Part shown: piece after piece, positions 24,652 through 34,544 of the stretch
Position numbering within the stretch: the first letter of the stretch is position 1
Layout of the letters: each line of letters begins with the position of its first letter
Origin: SXOA01 sp051004015
GTDB taxonomy: Bacteria > Planctomycetota > Planctomycetia > Pirellulales > Pirellulaceae
Direction of reading: 5' to 3'
DNA length: 40,105 bases
Assembly (NCBI GenBank): GCA_051004015.1
Contig: JBPCKT010000113.1
Span: 1 to 40,105 of the forward strand
The notes under the pieces: model-generated
The model's database searches: none
The model's input: only the letters and a program-made list of their open reading frames with translations
Told to the model about the DNA's origin: nothing
Made by a program: the position numbers and the translations under genes

Positions 24652-25950
24652 ATGCAATATCGCGCCTTGGCCTGCGACTACGATGGCACCATCGCCACGC
24701 ACGGCCGCGTGGACGAAGCGACGCTGGAAAGCCTGCAGCGGTTCGCCCGCTCCGGCCGCCAGTTGCTGTTGGTCACCGGGCGCGAGCTGCCGGAGCTGAA
24801 AACAGTCTTTCCCGAGCTGGCGGTGTTTCACTACGTCGTGGCCGAAAACGGCGGCCTGCTCCACGTTCCCGCCACGCAGCAGGAGCAAGTGATTGCCGAT
24901 CCCCCTCCGCCGCGGTTCGTCCAAGAGCTGATTGCCCGCGGCGTTGGCCCCATCTCCGTCGGCCGCTCCATCGTCGCCACCTGGCAGCCGCACGAGGCGA
25001 CGGTGCTGGCCACCATCAAGGACCTGGGGCTCGATCTGCAAGTCATCTTCAACAAGGGGGCGGTGATGATCCTCCCCAGCGGCGTGAACAAGGCCACCGG
25101 CCTGGCTGCCGCGTTGCGGGAGATGAAGCTCTCCCGGCACAACGTGGTGGCGGTGGGAGATGCCGAGAACGACCACGCCTTCTTGCAATTCGCCCACTTC
25201 GGCGCCGCCGTTGCCAACGCGCTGCCGGCGCTCAAGGAGCGAGCGGAGCTGGTCCTGGCGGAGGACCACGGCAAGGGAGTTTCGCAGCTCATCGACTACA
25301 TCCTGGAGAACGACCTCCGCAACTTCAATTCCCGCCTCACGCGGCATGAGTGGCTGCTGCCGGCGGTGCAAGGAGCTGCCGATGCCGTCTGGACACCGGG
25401 GGTCGCCCACCTCTGTGTGCAAGGGCCGGACGAGTCGGCAACGTCGGCACAGCTCGAAATGGCTCTCTCCCTGAGCGAAGCCGGCTATCAATATTGCCTG
25501 CTCGTCGGCAAAGCCGGGGCGGTTCCCGCGTCCGTGAATGGCAGCTCGCCGGTGAAGCGGCCGGATGCCCTGCCCGCCATCAGCGTCGGCGGCCTCGACC
25601 AGCTTCCGCAGGTGGATGACGTGAGCAAGAACCTGCGGCATCCCGATCAAAACGTCCATGCCATCATCGCGGCCGGCGACCCCGCGGAGCGAGCCGCTTG
25701 CCTCCGCAACATCGCCGCGCGCTTGCGTACCCGCTTTCTGGAACGGGGCCGGCCGCACGTCGTCCTCTTTCCGCCGCTGGCCGAGCTCCGCGAGCTGGGC
25801 CTTTCCCCTCACGAGCTGCTCAGCGGCTTGGAGTCGGTCATCCTGCCGGTTGCCGCGGGCGAAGTTACCGATGACATCTTCCCGTTCGGTTCTCCCCGCG
25901 TTTGCTGCGATGCCGCACGCTATCTGGAGTCGCGTCAGCGAATTCACTAA
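24652..25950 (+). CDS. HAD-IIB phosphatase fused to a degenerate P-loop-like domain
   Basis: 432 residues from ATG 24652. Residues 1-220 are a HAD-IIB (Cof/sucrose-phosphatase-like) hydrolase: DYDGTIATHG (Asp9, Asp11), LLVTGRE (Thr42), Lys147 and GDAENDH (169-175), all needed for catalysis. The remaining 200 residues resemble the HerA/DUF87-like ATPase attached to such phosphatases in other bacteria (recall), e.g. SEAGYQYCLLV and LRHPDQNVHAIIAAGD, but where Walker A should be I read VQGPDESATS (256-265) and where Walker B should be HVVLFPPLAEL. The second domain therefore probably cannot hydrolyse ATP. Substrate unknown; phosphoglycolate or a sugar phosphate are family possibilities. The stop lies inside a palindromic repeat. 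Confidence 0.85.
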   Translation: MQYRALACDYDGTIATHGRVDEATLESLQRFARSGRQLLLVTGRELPELKTVFPELAVFHYVVAENGGLLHVPATQQEQVIADPPPPRFVQELIARGVGPISVGRSIVATWQPHEATVLATIKDLGLDLQVIFNKGAVMILPSGVNKATGLAAALREMKLSRHNVVAVGDAENDHAFLQFAHFGAAVANALPALKERAELVLAEDHGKGVSQLIDYILENDLRNFNSRLTRHEWLLPAVQGAADAVWTPGVAHLCVQGPDESATSAQLEMALSLSEAGYQYCLLVGKAGAVPASVNGSSPVKRPDALPAISVGGLDQLPQVDDVSKNLRHPDQNVHAIIAAGDPAERAACLRNIAARLRTRFLERGRPHVVLFPPLAELRELGLSPHELLSGLESVILPVAAGEVTDDIFPFGSPRVCCDAARYLESRQRIH

Positions 25951-26006
25951 CCCGAAGCGCCAGCGAGGGAGTCCCGACCCGCCCTCGCTGGCGCATCGGG
26001 TTAGTG
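25945..26006. repeat. Long palindromic repeat overlapping the HAD stop codon
   Basis: CACTAACCCGA (from 25945) through CGAGGG pairs with CCCTCGC through GGGTTAGTG (to 26006): arms of about 24 bp with one A-A mismatch and a 13-base loop. The TAA stop of the HAD gene (25948-25950) is part of the left arm. I recall similar AACCCGA...AGCGAGGG dispersed palindromes from planctomycete genomes. It may also stop transcription before gltA. Confidence 0.9.
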
Positions 26007-26127
26007 GCTGCCGGATACTTCACCCGCGCCCGTGTGCCCGCTATACTGGCCCCTTTCACCGCCACGGCCCAATTCCTCTCCCTCCGGCCCGGCCTCGCCC
26101 CCTCCCGTTTGATTCAAGGACTCCTCG

Positions 26128-27414
<1,287 letters not shown>

Positions 27415-27421
27415 AGTAGGC

Positions 27422-27437
27422 CGCCACGCCCGTGGCG
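27422..27437. terminator. Short hairpin after gltA
   Basis: CGCCACG and CGTGGCG form a perfect 7-bp stem with a two-base loop, eight bases after the citrate synthase stop. No T-run follows, so intrinsic termination is uncertain; two-base loops are also sterically tight, so the real loop may be four bases. Confidence 0.4.
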
Positions 27438-27451
27438 AGCCATCAGTGCGT

Positions 27452-27622
27452 ATGCTGATGGGGCAAAAGCTTCAACGCGATAATCCGGAACTGCAGCAAG
27501 TTGCCGCCGGCGATTACTTTCTTGATCTCTGCCACCCTCCGATCGCTCGCGCCCGGCAATTGCTTAAGGCTACTGGAAGCGTGGCGAATGCCACGGCGTT
27601 GCTTAAGGCTGTCGACGGATAA
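27452..27622 (+). CDS. Doubtful small protein (56 aa) after gltA
   Basis: Open frame from ATG 27452, ending ARQLLKATGSVANATALLKAVDG. There is no ribosome-binding site of note and no recognised domain. It might be a small helical protein or the remnant of a longer gene. The region between gltA and the convergent permease gene otherwise shows nothing I can name. Confidence 0.25.
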   Translation: MLMGQKLQRDNPELQQVAAGDYFLDLCHPPIARARQLLKATGSVANATALLKAVDG

Positions 27623-27655
27623 GCGGCCTGCGGCCTAAGATGCGGTTTGTGTCCA

Positions 27656-28561
27656 CTACGCCTGACTCCGCGGCTCGAGCGCATCGCGCAGTCCATCCCC
27701 CAACAGGTTGAAACCGAGGACCGCGAGGGAAATGGCGCAGCCTGGGCCAAAGGCATAGCAGATATTCTGCCGCCAGTATTGTCGAGCCTCTCCCAGGATG
27801 CAGCCCCATTCCGGCACCGTGGAATCGCCGACAAGTCCCAGGAATGCCAGGCCGGCGACTTCCAGAATGGCGGTCCCCACGCTCAGGCTGGCCAACACGG
27901 CCACCGGGCTGAGCAGCGCTGGGCCAATCGCCCGAGTCAGGATATGCCAGGTGTCGGCTCCGAGCGCCCTGCTGGCCAGCACGTATTCCTGGTTGACGAC
28001 GCTCATCACCGTGGCCCGCACCTGCCGCGCGAAAATGGGAACATTAATGAGCCCTACCGCAATAATCACTGTCCCCCAGCCGGGATGAAACGCCACCGTC
28101 ACCAGGAGCGCGATGAGTACGCTGGGAAACGCCAGCGCCACGTCCACCGTCCGCATGATCAGTGCATCTACCCAACCCCCAAAATATCCCGCCATAGCGC
28201 CCAGCGGCACACCCACTGCCACCGCCAGCAGGATCGACACCACCCCCGCCAGCAGCGACAGCCGCGACCCGTACATCACGCGCGTCAGCAAATCCTTGGC
28301 GTTGGCATCCGTTCCCAACCAGTGATCCCCGCTCAGCGGCTCATTGAGCCGCAAGCCGACCGTTCCCCTCGCGGGATCGAGATTCCGGGCGGAATGGCTC
28401 AGCGAATACGGCGACAAGAAATCTGCCCCCACCGCGATCAGCAGGAACACCGCGACCAGTCCAAGCCCGACCCAGGAGGCATAATTCCGCCAGAACCTCT
28501 GTCGCGCCCGCGCAACGGGGGACTGCACGGAGGATTTGTCGGGGATAAGAGAGACGGCCAT
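27656..28561 (-). CDS. Dipeptide/oligopeptide-type ABC transporter permease (DppC-like)
   Basis: Inner-membrane permease, 301 residues with about six hydrophobic segments. A cytoplasmic N-terminus precedes the first helix (about 30-49). GDHWLGTDANAKDLLTRVMYG (78-98) is the DppC/OppC signature after the first periplasmic loop, and the EAA loop for ATPase contact is ASRALGADTWHILTRAIGP. It has no partner permease, ATPase or binding-protein gene beside it; the only related gene in the window is the ATPase at 5336-6379. Substrate is not predictable beyond peptide, nickel or sugar-type members of the family. Confidence 0.93.
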   Translation of the reverse strand: MAVSLIPDKSSVQSPVARARQRFWRNYASWVGLGLVAVFLLIAVGADFLSPYSLSHSARNLDPARGTVGLRLNEPLSGDHWLGTDANAKDLLTRVMYGSRLSLLAGVVSILLAVAVGVPLGAMAGYFGGWVDALIMRTVDVALAFPSVLIALLVTVAFHPGWGTVIIAVGLINVPIFARQVRATVMSVVNQEYVLASRALGADTWHILTRAIGPALLSPVAVLASLSVGTAILEVAGLAFLGLVGDSTVPEWGCILGEARQYWRQNICYAFGPGCAISLAVLGFNLLGDGLRDALEPRSQA

Positions 28562-28775
28562 ATCCGTGGCTTATTTTAGCTGCTGCGCTAGGCTCGTGTT
28601 GACGGTTCACGGTGAGACCCAGGCTGGTGTGAGAAATGCGGGCTGAGGGCTCAAGCCCCTGCGAGAACCATTAGCATCCAGGAGAACCCGACGAACCTGT
28701 GGAGCGACGCATCTCCGGGCTGGGCCAAGCGGTTCAACCATAAAGGTCACGCAAAGCCGGAGGCGTGGCACCCGG
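28562..28775. other. Non-coding gap where leuD might be expected
   Basis: No supportable gene. It contains a small dyad (GGGCTCAAGCCC near 28644) and, near the leuC stop, GGCGT and ACGCC arms around GGCACCCGGTT that may form a terminator. There are no remnants that I can recognise as leuD. Confidence 0.45.
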
Positions 28776-30194
28776 TTACGCCCTATATTCCCACTCCCGA
28801 ATATCCACGAAATGCCCGGCGACCGCGGCGGCGGCGGCCATGGCGGGGGAGACGAGGTGGGTGCGGCCGTTCTTGCCTTGGCGGCCTTCGAAGTTGCGGT
28901 TGCTGGTGCTGGCGCAGCGCTCACCGGGTTCCAGCTTGTCGGGATTCATCGCCAGGCACATGCTGCATCCGGCCTCGCGCCATTCAAAGCCGGCTTCCTT
29001 GAAGATCTTGTCGAGCCCCTCGGCTTCGGCTTCGCGCTTCACCTGGCCGCTACCGGGGACGACCATCGCGCTCACGTGACCCGAGACCTTGTGCCCCTTC
29101 ACGACAGCAGCGGCGGCTCGCAAATCGCCAATCCGGGCGTTCGTGCAGGAGCCGATGAAGACGCGGTTGATGTCCACGCTGGTTAGCGGCACGCCGGGGG
29201 TGAGGCCCATGTACTCCAGCGCACGTTCCGCTGTCTTGCGGTCGCTTTCATCTTTGAACTCATTGGGATTCGGCACCTTGGCCGTCACTGGCGCGACCTG
29301 GCCGGGATTGGTTCCCCAGGTGACCTGCGGTGAGATGTCCGCGGCTTTGAAGACCAGGGACTTGTCATACTTCGCACCAGCGTCGGTCGGCAGTTCCTTC
29401 CAGCGGGCGACGGCTTTGCCATAGTCGGCACCCTTGGGAGCGAACTCACGACCCTTCACGTAGTCGTAGGTCGTCTGGTCGGGGGCAATCATTCCGGCGC
29501 GCGCCCCCGCCTCGATGGTCATGTTGCAGACGGTCATCCGCTCCTCCATCGTCAGGCCGCGGACCGCCTCGCCGGTGTACTCGATCACGTAGCCTGTTCC
29601 GCCGTCGGTGGTGATCTGGCCGATGAGGTACAAGATCAGGTCCTTGGCGGTCACGCCGCGGGGGAGCTTGCCGTCCACTCGCAGTTCCATGGTCTTGGGC
29701 AGGTGCTGCAGCAAAGTCTGCGTGGCCAGCACGTGCTCCACCTCGCTGGTGCCGATGCCGAAGGCCAGGGCCCCGAACGCTCCGTGCGTGGCGGTGTGGC
29801 TGTCTCCGCAAACGATGGTCATCCCCGGCTGCGTCAGGCCAAGCTCGGGGCCGATGACGTGGACAATCCCCTGCTGCACGCTGTCCATGTCGTAGAGCTT
29901 GATGCCGAACTCCTTGCAGTTGTTCCGAAGCGTCTGCACTTGCTGGAGCGAAATGGGGTCCGTAATCGGCAGGCTACGGTCGGTCGTCGGAATATTGTGG
30001 TCCGGCGTGGCCACCGTCAATTCCGGCCGCCGCGCCTTCCGCCCCGCCAGCCGCAGCCCCTCGAAGGCCTGGGCACTGGTCACTTCATGGACGAGCTGCA
30101 AGTCGATATAGAGCACCGTGGGTTTGGCGGCGGGAGCATCGACAACATGGGCGTCCCAGATTTTCTGGAACATCGTGCGAGGGGAAGCGGGCAT
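28776..30194 (-). CDS. leuC: 3-isopropylmalate dehydratase large subunit (LeuC)
   Basis: Aconitase-family enzyme of leucine biosynthesis that isomerises 2- to 3-isopropylmalate. 472 residues, full length. The 4Fe-4S cluster ligands are Cys350 (FIGSCTNARIGDLRAA), Cys410 and Cys413 (EAGCSMCLAMNPD). Other family signatures: CGDSHTATHGAFGALAFGIG and FVDIREWEYRA at the C-terminus. The small subunit leuD, which is usually adjacent, is not downstream; the 214 bp to the permease gene are non-coding. Confidence 0.97.
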   Translation of the reverse strand: MPASPRTMFQKIWDAHVVDAPAAKPTVLYIDLQLVHEVTSAQAFEGLRLAGRKARRPELTVATPDHNIPTTDRSLPITDPISLQQVQTLRNNCKEFGIKLYDMDSVQQGIVHVIGPELGLTQPGMTIVCGDSHTATHGAFGALAFGIGTSEVEHVLATQTLLQHLPKTMELRVDGKLPRGVTAKDLILYLIGQITTDGGTGYVIEYTGEAVRGLTMEERMTVCNMTIEAGARAGMIAPDQTTYDYVKGREFAPKGADYGKAVARWKELPTDAGAKYDKSLVFKAADISPQVTWGTNPGQVAPVTAKVPNPNEFKDESDRKTAERALEYMGLTPGVPLTSVDINRVFIGSCTNARIGDLRAAAAVVKGHKVSGHVSAMVVPGSGQVKREAEAEGLDKIFKEAGFEWREAGCSMCLAMNPDKLEPGERCASTSNRNFEGRQGKNGRTHLVSPAMAAAAAVAGHFVDIREWEYRA

Positions 30195-30269
30195 GAGAAT
30201 AGTCGGCCAGAGGCGGGGAGGAAACGGTCTATTTTATTCGGAAGACGCAAAGTTGGCGAGGAGCCTTTT

Positions 30270-30421
30270 CTTTAACGCAAAGCCGCAAAGGCGCTATGAA
30301 AAGGCAAAGAAATGAGATTGTAGGGGTTTAAGACCTGAGGATCTAGGTAGTGATTTCGATCCTTCTTCGTAGTCTTCCCCTCTCCTTTTCTCTTAGCGCC
30401 TTAGCGCCTTTGCGTTCAAAA
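30270..30421. repeat. Two octamer-repeat arrays in inverted orientation
   Basis: 30270-30309 contains GCAAAGCC/GCAAAGGC units and 30390-30421 contains GCCTTAGC/GCCTTTGC units, the reverse complement of the first and the same type as 9893-9932. The arms are about 80 bp apart. They lie between leuC and the kinase gene (both minus strand), ending 12 bp from the kinase stop codon. Confidence 0.8.
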
Positions 30422-30433
30422 GAGCAGCGATGG

Positions 30434-32176
30434 CTAGGAGATCGCCATCTCATTCGCCTGGGCCGTCGCCCGGTCGCTCTGCATCCACCAATTGCGGGCG
30501 TTGTCGCGGGTCCAGACGCCGTGGTGCTCGCAGTCTTCGAGGGCGGCGGCGAGCTCGGCTGCGGATTGATAGCGGTCGTCGGGATTCTTGGCCAGGCACC
30601 GCATCACGATGGCTTCCAAGTCCAGCGGGACGTCGTCAATCCACTGCGTCAGCGGTTTGGGGGGTTCGTGGGCGTGGCTGATGAGGACCTTGATCGGCTT
30701 CTCGTCCTCGAACGGCGGGTGGCCGGTCAGCAGAAAATAGAGGACGCCGCCGAGGGAGTAGATGTCGCTCCGCGGATCGGGCTCCTTGTCGCCGGTCGCT
30801 TGCTCGGGAGACATATAAAGCGGCGAGCCGGTGATGCTGCCGTCAGCCGTGAGCTGTGCGGTGTCTAAGTCCGAGAGAGGCTTAGCAAGGCCGAAGTCGA
30901 GGAGCTTGGCCACGTCGTAAAACCCGCCGCGGACAGCCGCGAAGAGATTCGCCGGCTTGAGGTCGCGGTGGAGCAGCCCCAGGTCGTGGGCTTCCTGCAG
31001 GGCGTCGCAGGCTTGCCGCACCAGGTGAATGACCCGGGCGGCGGGCATGGGGCCGAACCGCTTCACAATCTCGCCCAGGTTCATGCCCGGCAGGTATTCC
31101 ATCACGTAGTAGAATGTGCCGTCCTCGGCCCGGCCGTAGTCGAAGATGTCGATGCTGTTCCAGTGCGAGAGTTTGGCGGTTGCTTGCACCTCGCGCTCAA
31201 AGCGGGCCAGGACCTTGGGGTCGCCGGCTTTTTCCGGGCGGATGATCTTGATGGCACAGGGCCGCTTCATCAGTTGATGCTCGGCCAGATAAACTTCGCC
31301 CATGCCGCCGGAGCCGATGAGCTTTTTGAGGTGATACTGCCCCAGTTGCCGGGCCTGGTAGGCCTGCGTCTGCAAGCTGTTGATGGTGTGAACGCCGAAG
31401 ACCGCACCGGCCGCGGAGACGGCCATCATTAGCACCATCTCCACCAGCACGCCCGGCTGGCCGCTCATGAAGAGGAGCAGATTGTTGTTCAGAATCACTC
31501 CAAGCACTGTGGTCAGAATCGGCAGCGAGGCGATGATGCCGAGCACGATAGCCGCCCGCTTCCAGGTGTTGGGAATGAAGATGGCGTAGGTATAAATGGC
31601 CAGGAGCCAGAACGGCGCGACGCCGGGGTGAAAGTCGTAACTGTTGACATATAAGTTGGACCGGCCGTACTGCATCAGCATGAAAAACGCCGCCGGCACG
31701 CCGCACGTTCCCAGCTCCATCCAGCGGAGCTGGCTGGTGGAGAAGGCCTGCTTGGAGCAAAGGGCAAAGCCGATGCAGCCCACGACCAGCGTGGCGATAA
31801 TGTGCCAGATGAAGGTGGGGAGCGCCAGCGGCCTGTCTGGAGAGAGATCGAGCTGGAAAATATGCCAGACGAGGAAAATGGCGAACGCCACGAACGTCAG
31901 CAGGGAGGCTGATCGCAAGCGGGAGCGAAGCAGGTCCTGAACTTCGCCCGAGATTTCGGAGCCGCTCCCTTCGACCAGGTGTACCTTGCAGGCGGCATGG
32001 CACGAAGCGGTCCGGTCCGACGAAGGGTCGGAGGGTGCTTCCAGGGTGATGTCCGCGGGCCCAAGGCTGGTGGGTACGTGCCTCACCGACCCGGCCGCAG
32101 CATTGCTGTCGTCCAAGGAATCGTTCTCGAGGAGGTGAGCCAGAGAAAAACGGCGGATGTTACGTTCTCTCATCAT
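30434..32176 (-). CDS. Membrane Ser/Thr protein kinase, kinase domain C-terminal
   Basis: 580 residues. After a hydrophilic N-terminus (1-88) there are about six membrane helices between residues 90 and 265, then a complete Hanks-type kinase: glycine loop GSGGMGEVYLA (288-298), Lys310 in PCAIKII, Glu in the C helix, catalytic loop HRDLKPAN (403-410), DFG 427-429 and SPLYMSPEQATG (451-462). It ends with a short tail. Most planctomycete and PknB-type kinases put the kinase domain first; here a multi-helix membrane domain precedes it, suggesting a membrane sensor coupled to cytoplasmic phosphorylation. No partner is obvious. ATG 32176 and 32173 are both possible starts. Confidence 0.93.
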   Translation of the reverse strand: MMRERNIRRFSLAHLLENDSLDDSNAAAGSVRHVPTSLGPADITLEAPSDPSSDRTASCHAACKVHLVEGSGSEISGEVQDLLRSRLRSASLLTFVAFAIFLVWHIFQLDLSPDRPLALPTFIWHIIATLVVGCIGFALCSKQAFSTSQLRWMELGTCGVPAAFFMLMQYGRSNLYVNSYDFHPGVAPFWLLAIYTYAIFIPNTWKRAAIVLGIIASLPILTTVLGVILNNNLLLFMSGQPGVLVEMVLMMAVSAAGAVFGVHTINSLQTQAYQARQLGQYHLKKLIGSGGMGEVYLAEHQLMKRPCAIKIIRPEKAGDPKVLARFEREVQATAKLSHWNSIDIFDYGRAEDGTFYYVMEYLPGMNLGEIVKRFGPMPAARVIHLVRQACDALQEAHDLGLLHRDLKPANLFAAVRGGFYDVAKLLDFGLAKPLSDLDTAQLTADGSITGSPLYMSPEQATGDKEPDPRSDIYSLGGVLYFLLTGHPPFEDEKPIKVLISHAHEPPKPLTQWIDDVPLDLEAIVMRCLAKNPDDRYQSAAELAAALEDCEHHGVWTRDNARNWWMQSDRATAQANEMAIS

Positions 32177-32476
32177 ACCCGGTTCGCTTTCCCGCGCCTA
32201 TTCTTGGCGATCTATCCGCGATTCAGCGGCTACGAGCGGACTGGACATTCATTTGTCGCCCGGCAAAGGAAGAAATCCCTCCACTGCAACTCGTTGTGGG
32301 GCAAGCTGGCAGTATTTCCCACGCCGGACATATAGTGTGGACGGCCCAACTGCCGCAAAGGTTCTGTAACACAGACGTAAAAGAAGAGCTTTCGTAACTC
32401 TCGCAGTTTGCCTGATCTCAAAAACGCTCCAAGATGTTGCCGCGAGGCAGCTTGCGTTCAGCAAGCGGCTGCTAGA
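32177..32476. other. Divergent intergenic region kinase/nadB
   Basis: About 300 bp with no supportable gene. It must hold the promoters for the divergent kinase and nadB genes, but I cannot assign boxes reliably. Just before the nadB start, GCTTGC and GCAAGC (32450-32466) form a hairpin with extra GCAGC/GCTGC pairing on the outside (32447-32473), which ends three bases before the ATG and could affect translation. Confidence 0.45.
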
Positions 32477-34183
32477 ATGAAGTTGAATTCCTATCTTTCC
32501 AGCGCCGCGTGGACGCGGCGGCTAAGCGAGCTGACCTTGTCATTTCTTACCCCGCGATACCTCGTTCCGTTTCATCCCCGTTATCTGCCGCACTACTTTG
32601 CGGACGTGCTGATCATCGGCGGCGGGCTAGCGGGGCTGCGGGCGGCCAACGCGCTGGACCCGCGGCTGTCGGCTCTGGTGGTGACGAAGGACGCCATCCA
32701 GCAGTCCAACAGCAACTACGCGCAAGGGGGGATCGCCGGCGTGCTGGACCCGGACGATAAGTTCGAGGAGCACATCGCCGATACGCTGGTGGCCGGCGGC
32801 ACGCTCTGCGACGAGGCGGTTGTCGATATGGTTATCCGCGAAGCACCGCGGCGGATTAACGAGCTGATTGAGTGGGGGACGCATTTTGACGAGAAAGAAG
32901 GGCTCATCACGCTCGGCCGCGAAGGAGGCCACAGCCGGCACCGCATCGTACATGCCCTGGGTGACATGACCGGCAAGGAAGTGATGCGGGCCGTGATTGC
33001 CCGGACGCAGAAACTTGCCAACGTCCGGATTTGGGAACGGTCCTTCACACTCGACCTGCTCACGCATGAAGGCGTCTGCCGCGGGGCGATTGTGGCCAAT
33101 CAGCATGGCGAAAAGATTCTCGTGTGGGCCCGGCAAACCATTCTGACCACAGGTGGAGCCGGCCAGATTTATCGCGAGACCACCAATCCCCCCGTAGCCA
33201 CCGCCGATGGCCACGCGATGGCCTACCGCGCCGGTGCAGAGCTGCGCGACATGGAGTTCATGCAGTTCCACCCGACGGTCCTGTACATCGCCGGCGGCAG
33301 TAGAAGCCTGATCACGGAAGCGATTCGCGGCGAAGGGGGGCGACTGGTGGATAAGGACGGCGTCCGCTTTATGTCCGGGTATGACCCGCGGTTGGAACTC
33401 GCCCCGCGGGATGTGGTGAGCCAGGCCATCGTCAGCCAGATGGAGAAGACGCGGCACGCTTGCGTGTATTTGGATGTCACGCACTTGGATGCTGCGTTTG
33501 TGAAACAACGTTTCCCCGGAATCGCTGCCGCCTGCTTGCAATTCGGCATCGACATTACCAAGGACCGCATTCCGGTCCGCCCCGGCGCGCACTACATGAT
33601 TGGTGGAGTGAAAGTCGACCTTGTCGGCCGTACCAGCATTCCGCGGCTCTGGGCGGCGGGGGAAGTCACCTCCAGCGGACTGCATGGCGCGAACCGGCTG
33701 GCCTCGAACAGTCTGCTGGAAGGACTTGTCTACGGCGCTCATGCAGGAGAAGGGGCGTCGAAGGAAGCTCTCGATTTGCTGGATCGCGAAAATCAGCATT
33801 CCGTCCCGTCGCTGGAAAACCCCGCTACTGCCCCGATCGCGGAGCCGCTCGACCTGACGGATATCCGCAATTCGCTTAAGGCCCTGATGTGGCGAGCCGC
33901 CGGCGTGCGGCGGAGCAAGGGGCTGCTGGACGAGGCGTTGTCCGCCGTCGACCAGTGGCGGCGGTATGTTTTGGTCCGCCAGTTCGAGGACGCCGCGGGC
34001 TGGGAACTGCAAAACATGCTCGCCGTTTCACGAATCATGATTGAAGCAGCTCTGGCTCGCGAGGAATCCCGCGGCGTACACTTGCGGACTGACTTTCCCA
34101 AAAGGGACGACGACAAGTGGAACCGGCATCTGTGGTTCGTGCGGGACGATGCCCAGGGGATGGAGCGGTGGGGAATCGCCTGA
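32477..34183 (+). CDS. nadB: L-aspartate oxidase (NadB)
   Basis: Flavoprotein that oxidises aspartate to iminoaspartate, the first step of de novo NAD synthesis. About 568 residues from ATG 32477. An N-terminal extension of roughly 40 residues (including PRYLVPFHPRYLPHYFAD) precedes the FAD dinucleotide loop VLIIGGGLAGLRAANAL (44-60). Further hallmarks are QQSNSNYAQGGIAG, REGGHSRHRIVHALGDMTG, HPTVLY, the substrate-site RPGAHYMIGGVKVD and GANRLASNSLLEGLVYG. The C-terminal helical domain RAAGVRRSKGLLDEAL follows. NadA and NadC are not in the window. Confidence 0.95.
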   Translation: MKLNSYLSSAAWTRRLSELTLSFLTPRYLVPFHPRYLPHYFADVLIIGGGLAGLRAANALDPRLSALVVTKDAIQQSNSNYAQGGIAGVLDPDDKFEEHIADTLVAGGTLCDEAVVDMVIREAPRRINELIEWGTHFDEKEGLITLGREGGHSRHRIVHALGDMTGKEVMRAVIARTQKLANVRIWERSFTLDLLTHEGVCRGAIVANQHGEKILVWARQTILTTGGAGQIYRETTNPPVATADGHAMAYRAGAELRDMEFMQFHPTVLYIAGGSRSLITEAIRGEGGRLVDKDGVRFMSGYDPRLELAPRDVVSQAIVSQMEKTRHACVYLDVTHLDAAFVKQRFPGIAAACLQFGIDITKDRIPVRPGAHYMIGGVKVDLVGRTSIPRLWAAGEVTSSGLHGANRLASNSLLEGLVYGAHAGEGASKEALDLLDRENQHSVPSLENPATAPIAEPLDLTDIRNSLKALMWRAAGVRRSKGLLDEALSAVDQWRRYVLVRQFEDAAGWELQNMLAVSRIMIEAALAREESRGVHLRTDFPKRDDDKWNRHLWFVRDDAQGMERWGIA

Positions 34184-34267
34184 CCGGGGCCTGTCTATCG
34201 TCAAATGAAGCCTTGCAATTGGGCGTGGGGGGGGGGAAACTGAGGGTAGACCCTAAAAGGATCGCAC

Positions 34268-34531
34268 ATGACGCTGCCATTATCTGCTGCCGAAGTTCTC
34301 AGCCGCGAGTTCCTGGAGATTCGGGCCAAAATCCTGGAAATTGCCGCGGCGTTTGACCGCTTGGAGCGCTCAGCCGGGGACGTGAGCGATGATCCGCGGA
34401 TCGCCCGGCTGCTTGAAGCGCTCAAGGTGGTCGGCGAGCCGCAGGGGGACCGGGCCGAGCAAGTGCAATTGGTTTTTTCCCGCGAATATGACAAGCAGTG
34501 GCAGCGGACGATGAAAGTGCTGCCGCGCTAA
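34268..34531 (+). CDS. Small conserved-looking protein (87 aa)
   Basis: 87 residues, almost entirely helical and charged (AAEVLSREFLEIRAKILEIAAAFDRLERS). The ATG is preceded by AAAAGGA at good spacing, and coding composition is like its neighbours. The conserved-sounding tail FSREYDKQWQRTMKVLPR may be the functional part. It ends 13 bp upstream of the TatD-like hydrolase gene, so the two form a probable operon. Family unknown to me. Confidence 0.75.
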   Translation: MTLPLSAAEVLSREFLEIRAKILEIAAAFDRLERSAGDVSDDPRIARLLEALKVVGEPQGDRAEQVQLVFSREYDKQWQRTMKVLPR

Positions 34532-34544
34532 AGGTTTGAAATCT

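Noticed and set aside
34221..34245. G-run upstream of the 87-aa gene as a regulatory G-quadruplex
   Set aside because: A single homopolymer without the four separated G-tracts needed; could equally be a sequencing-prone tract.
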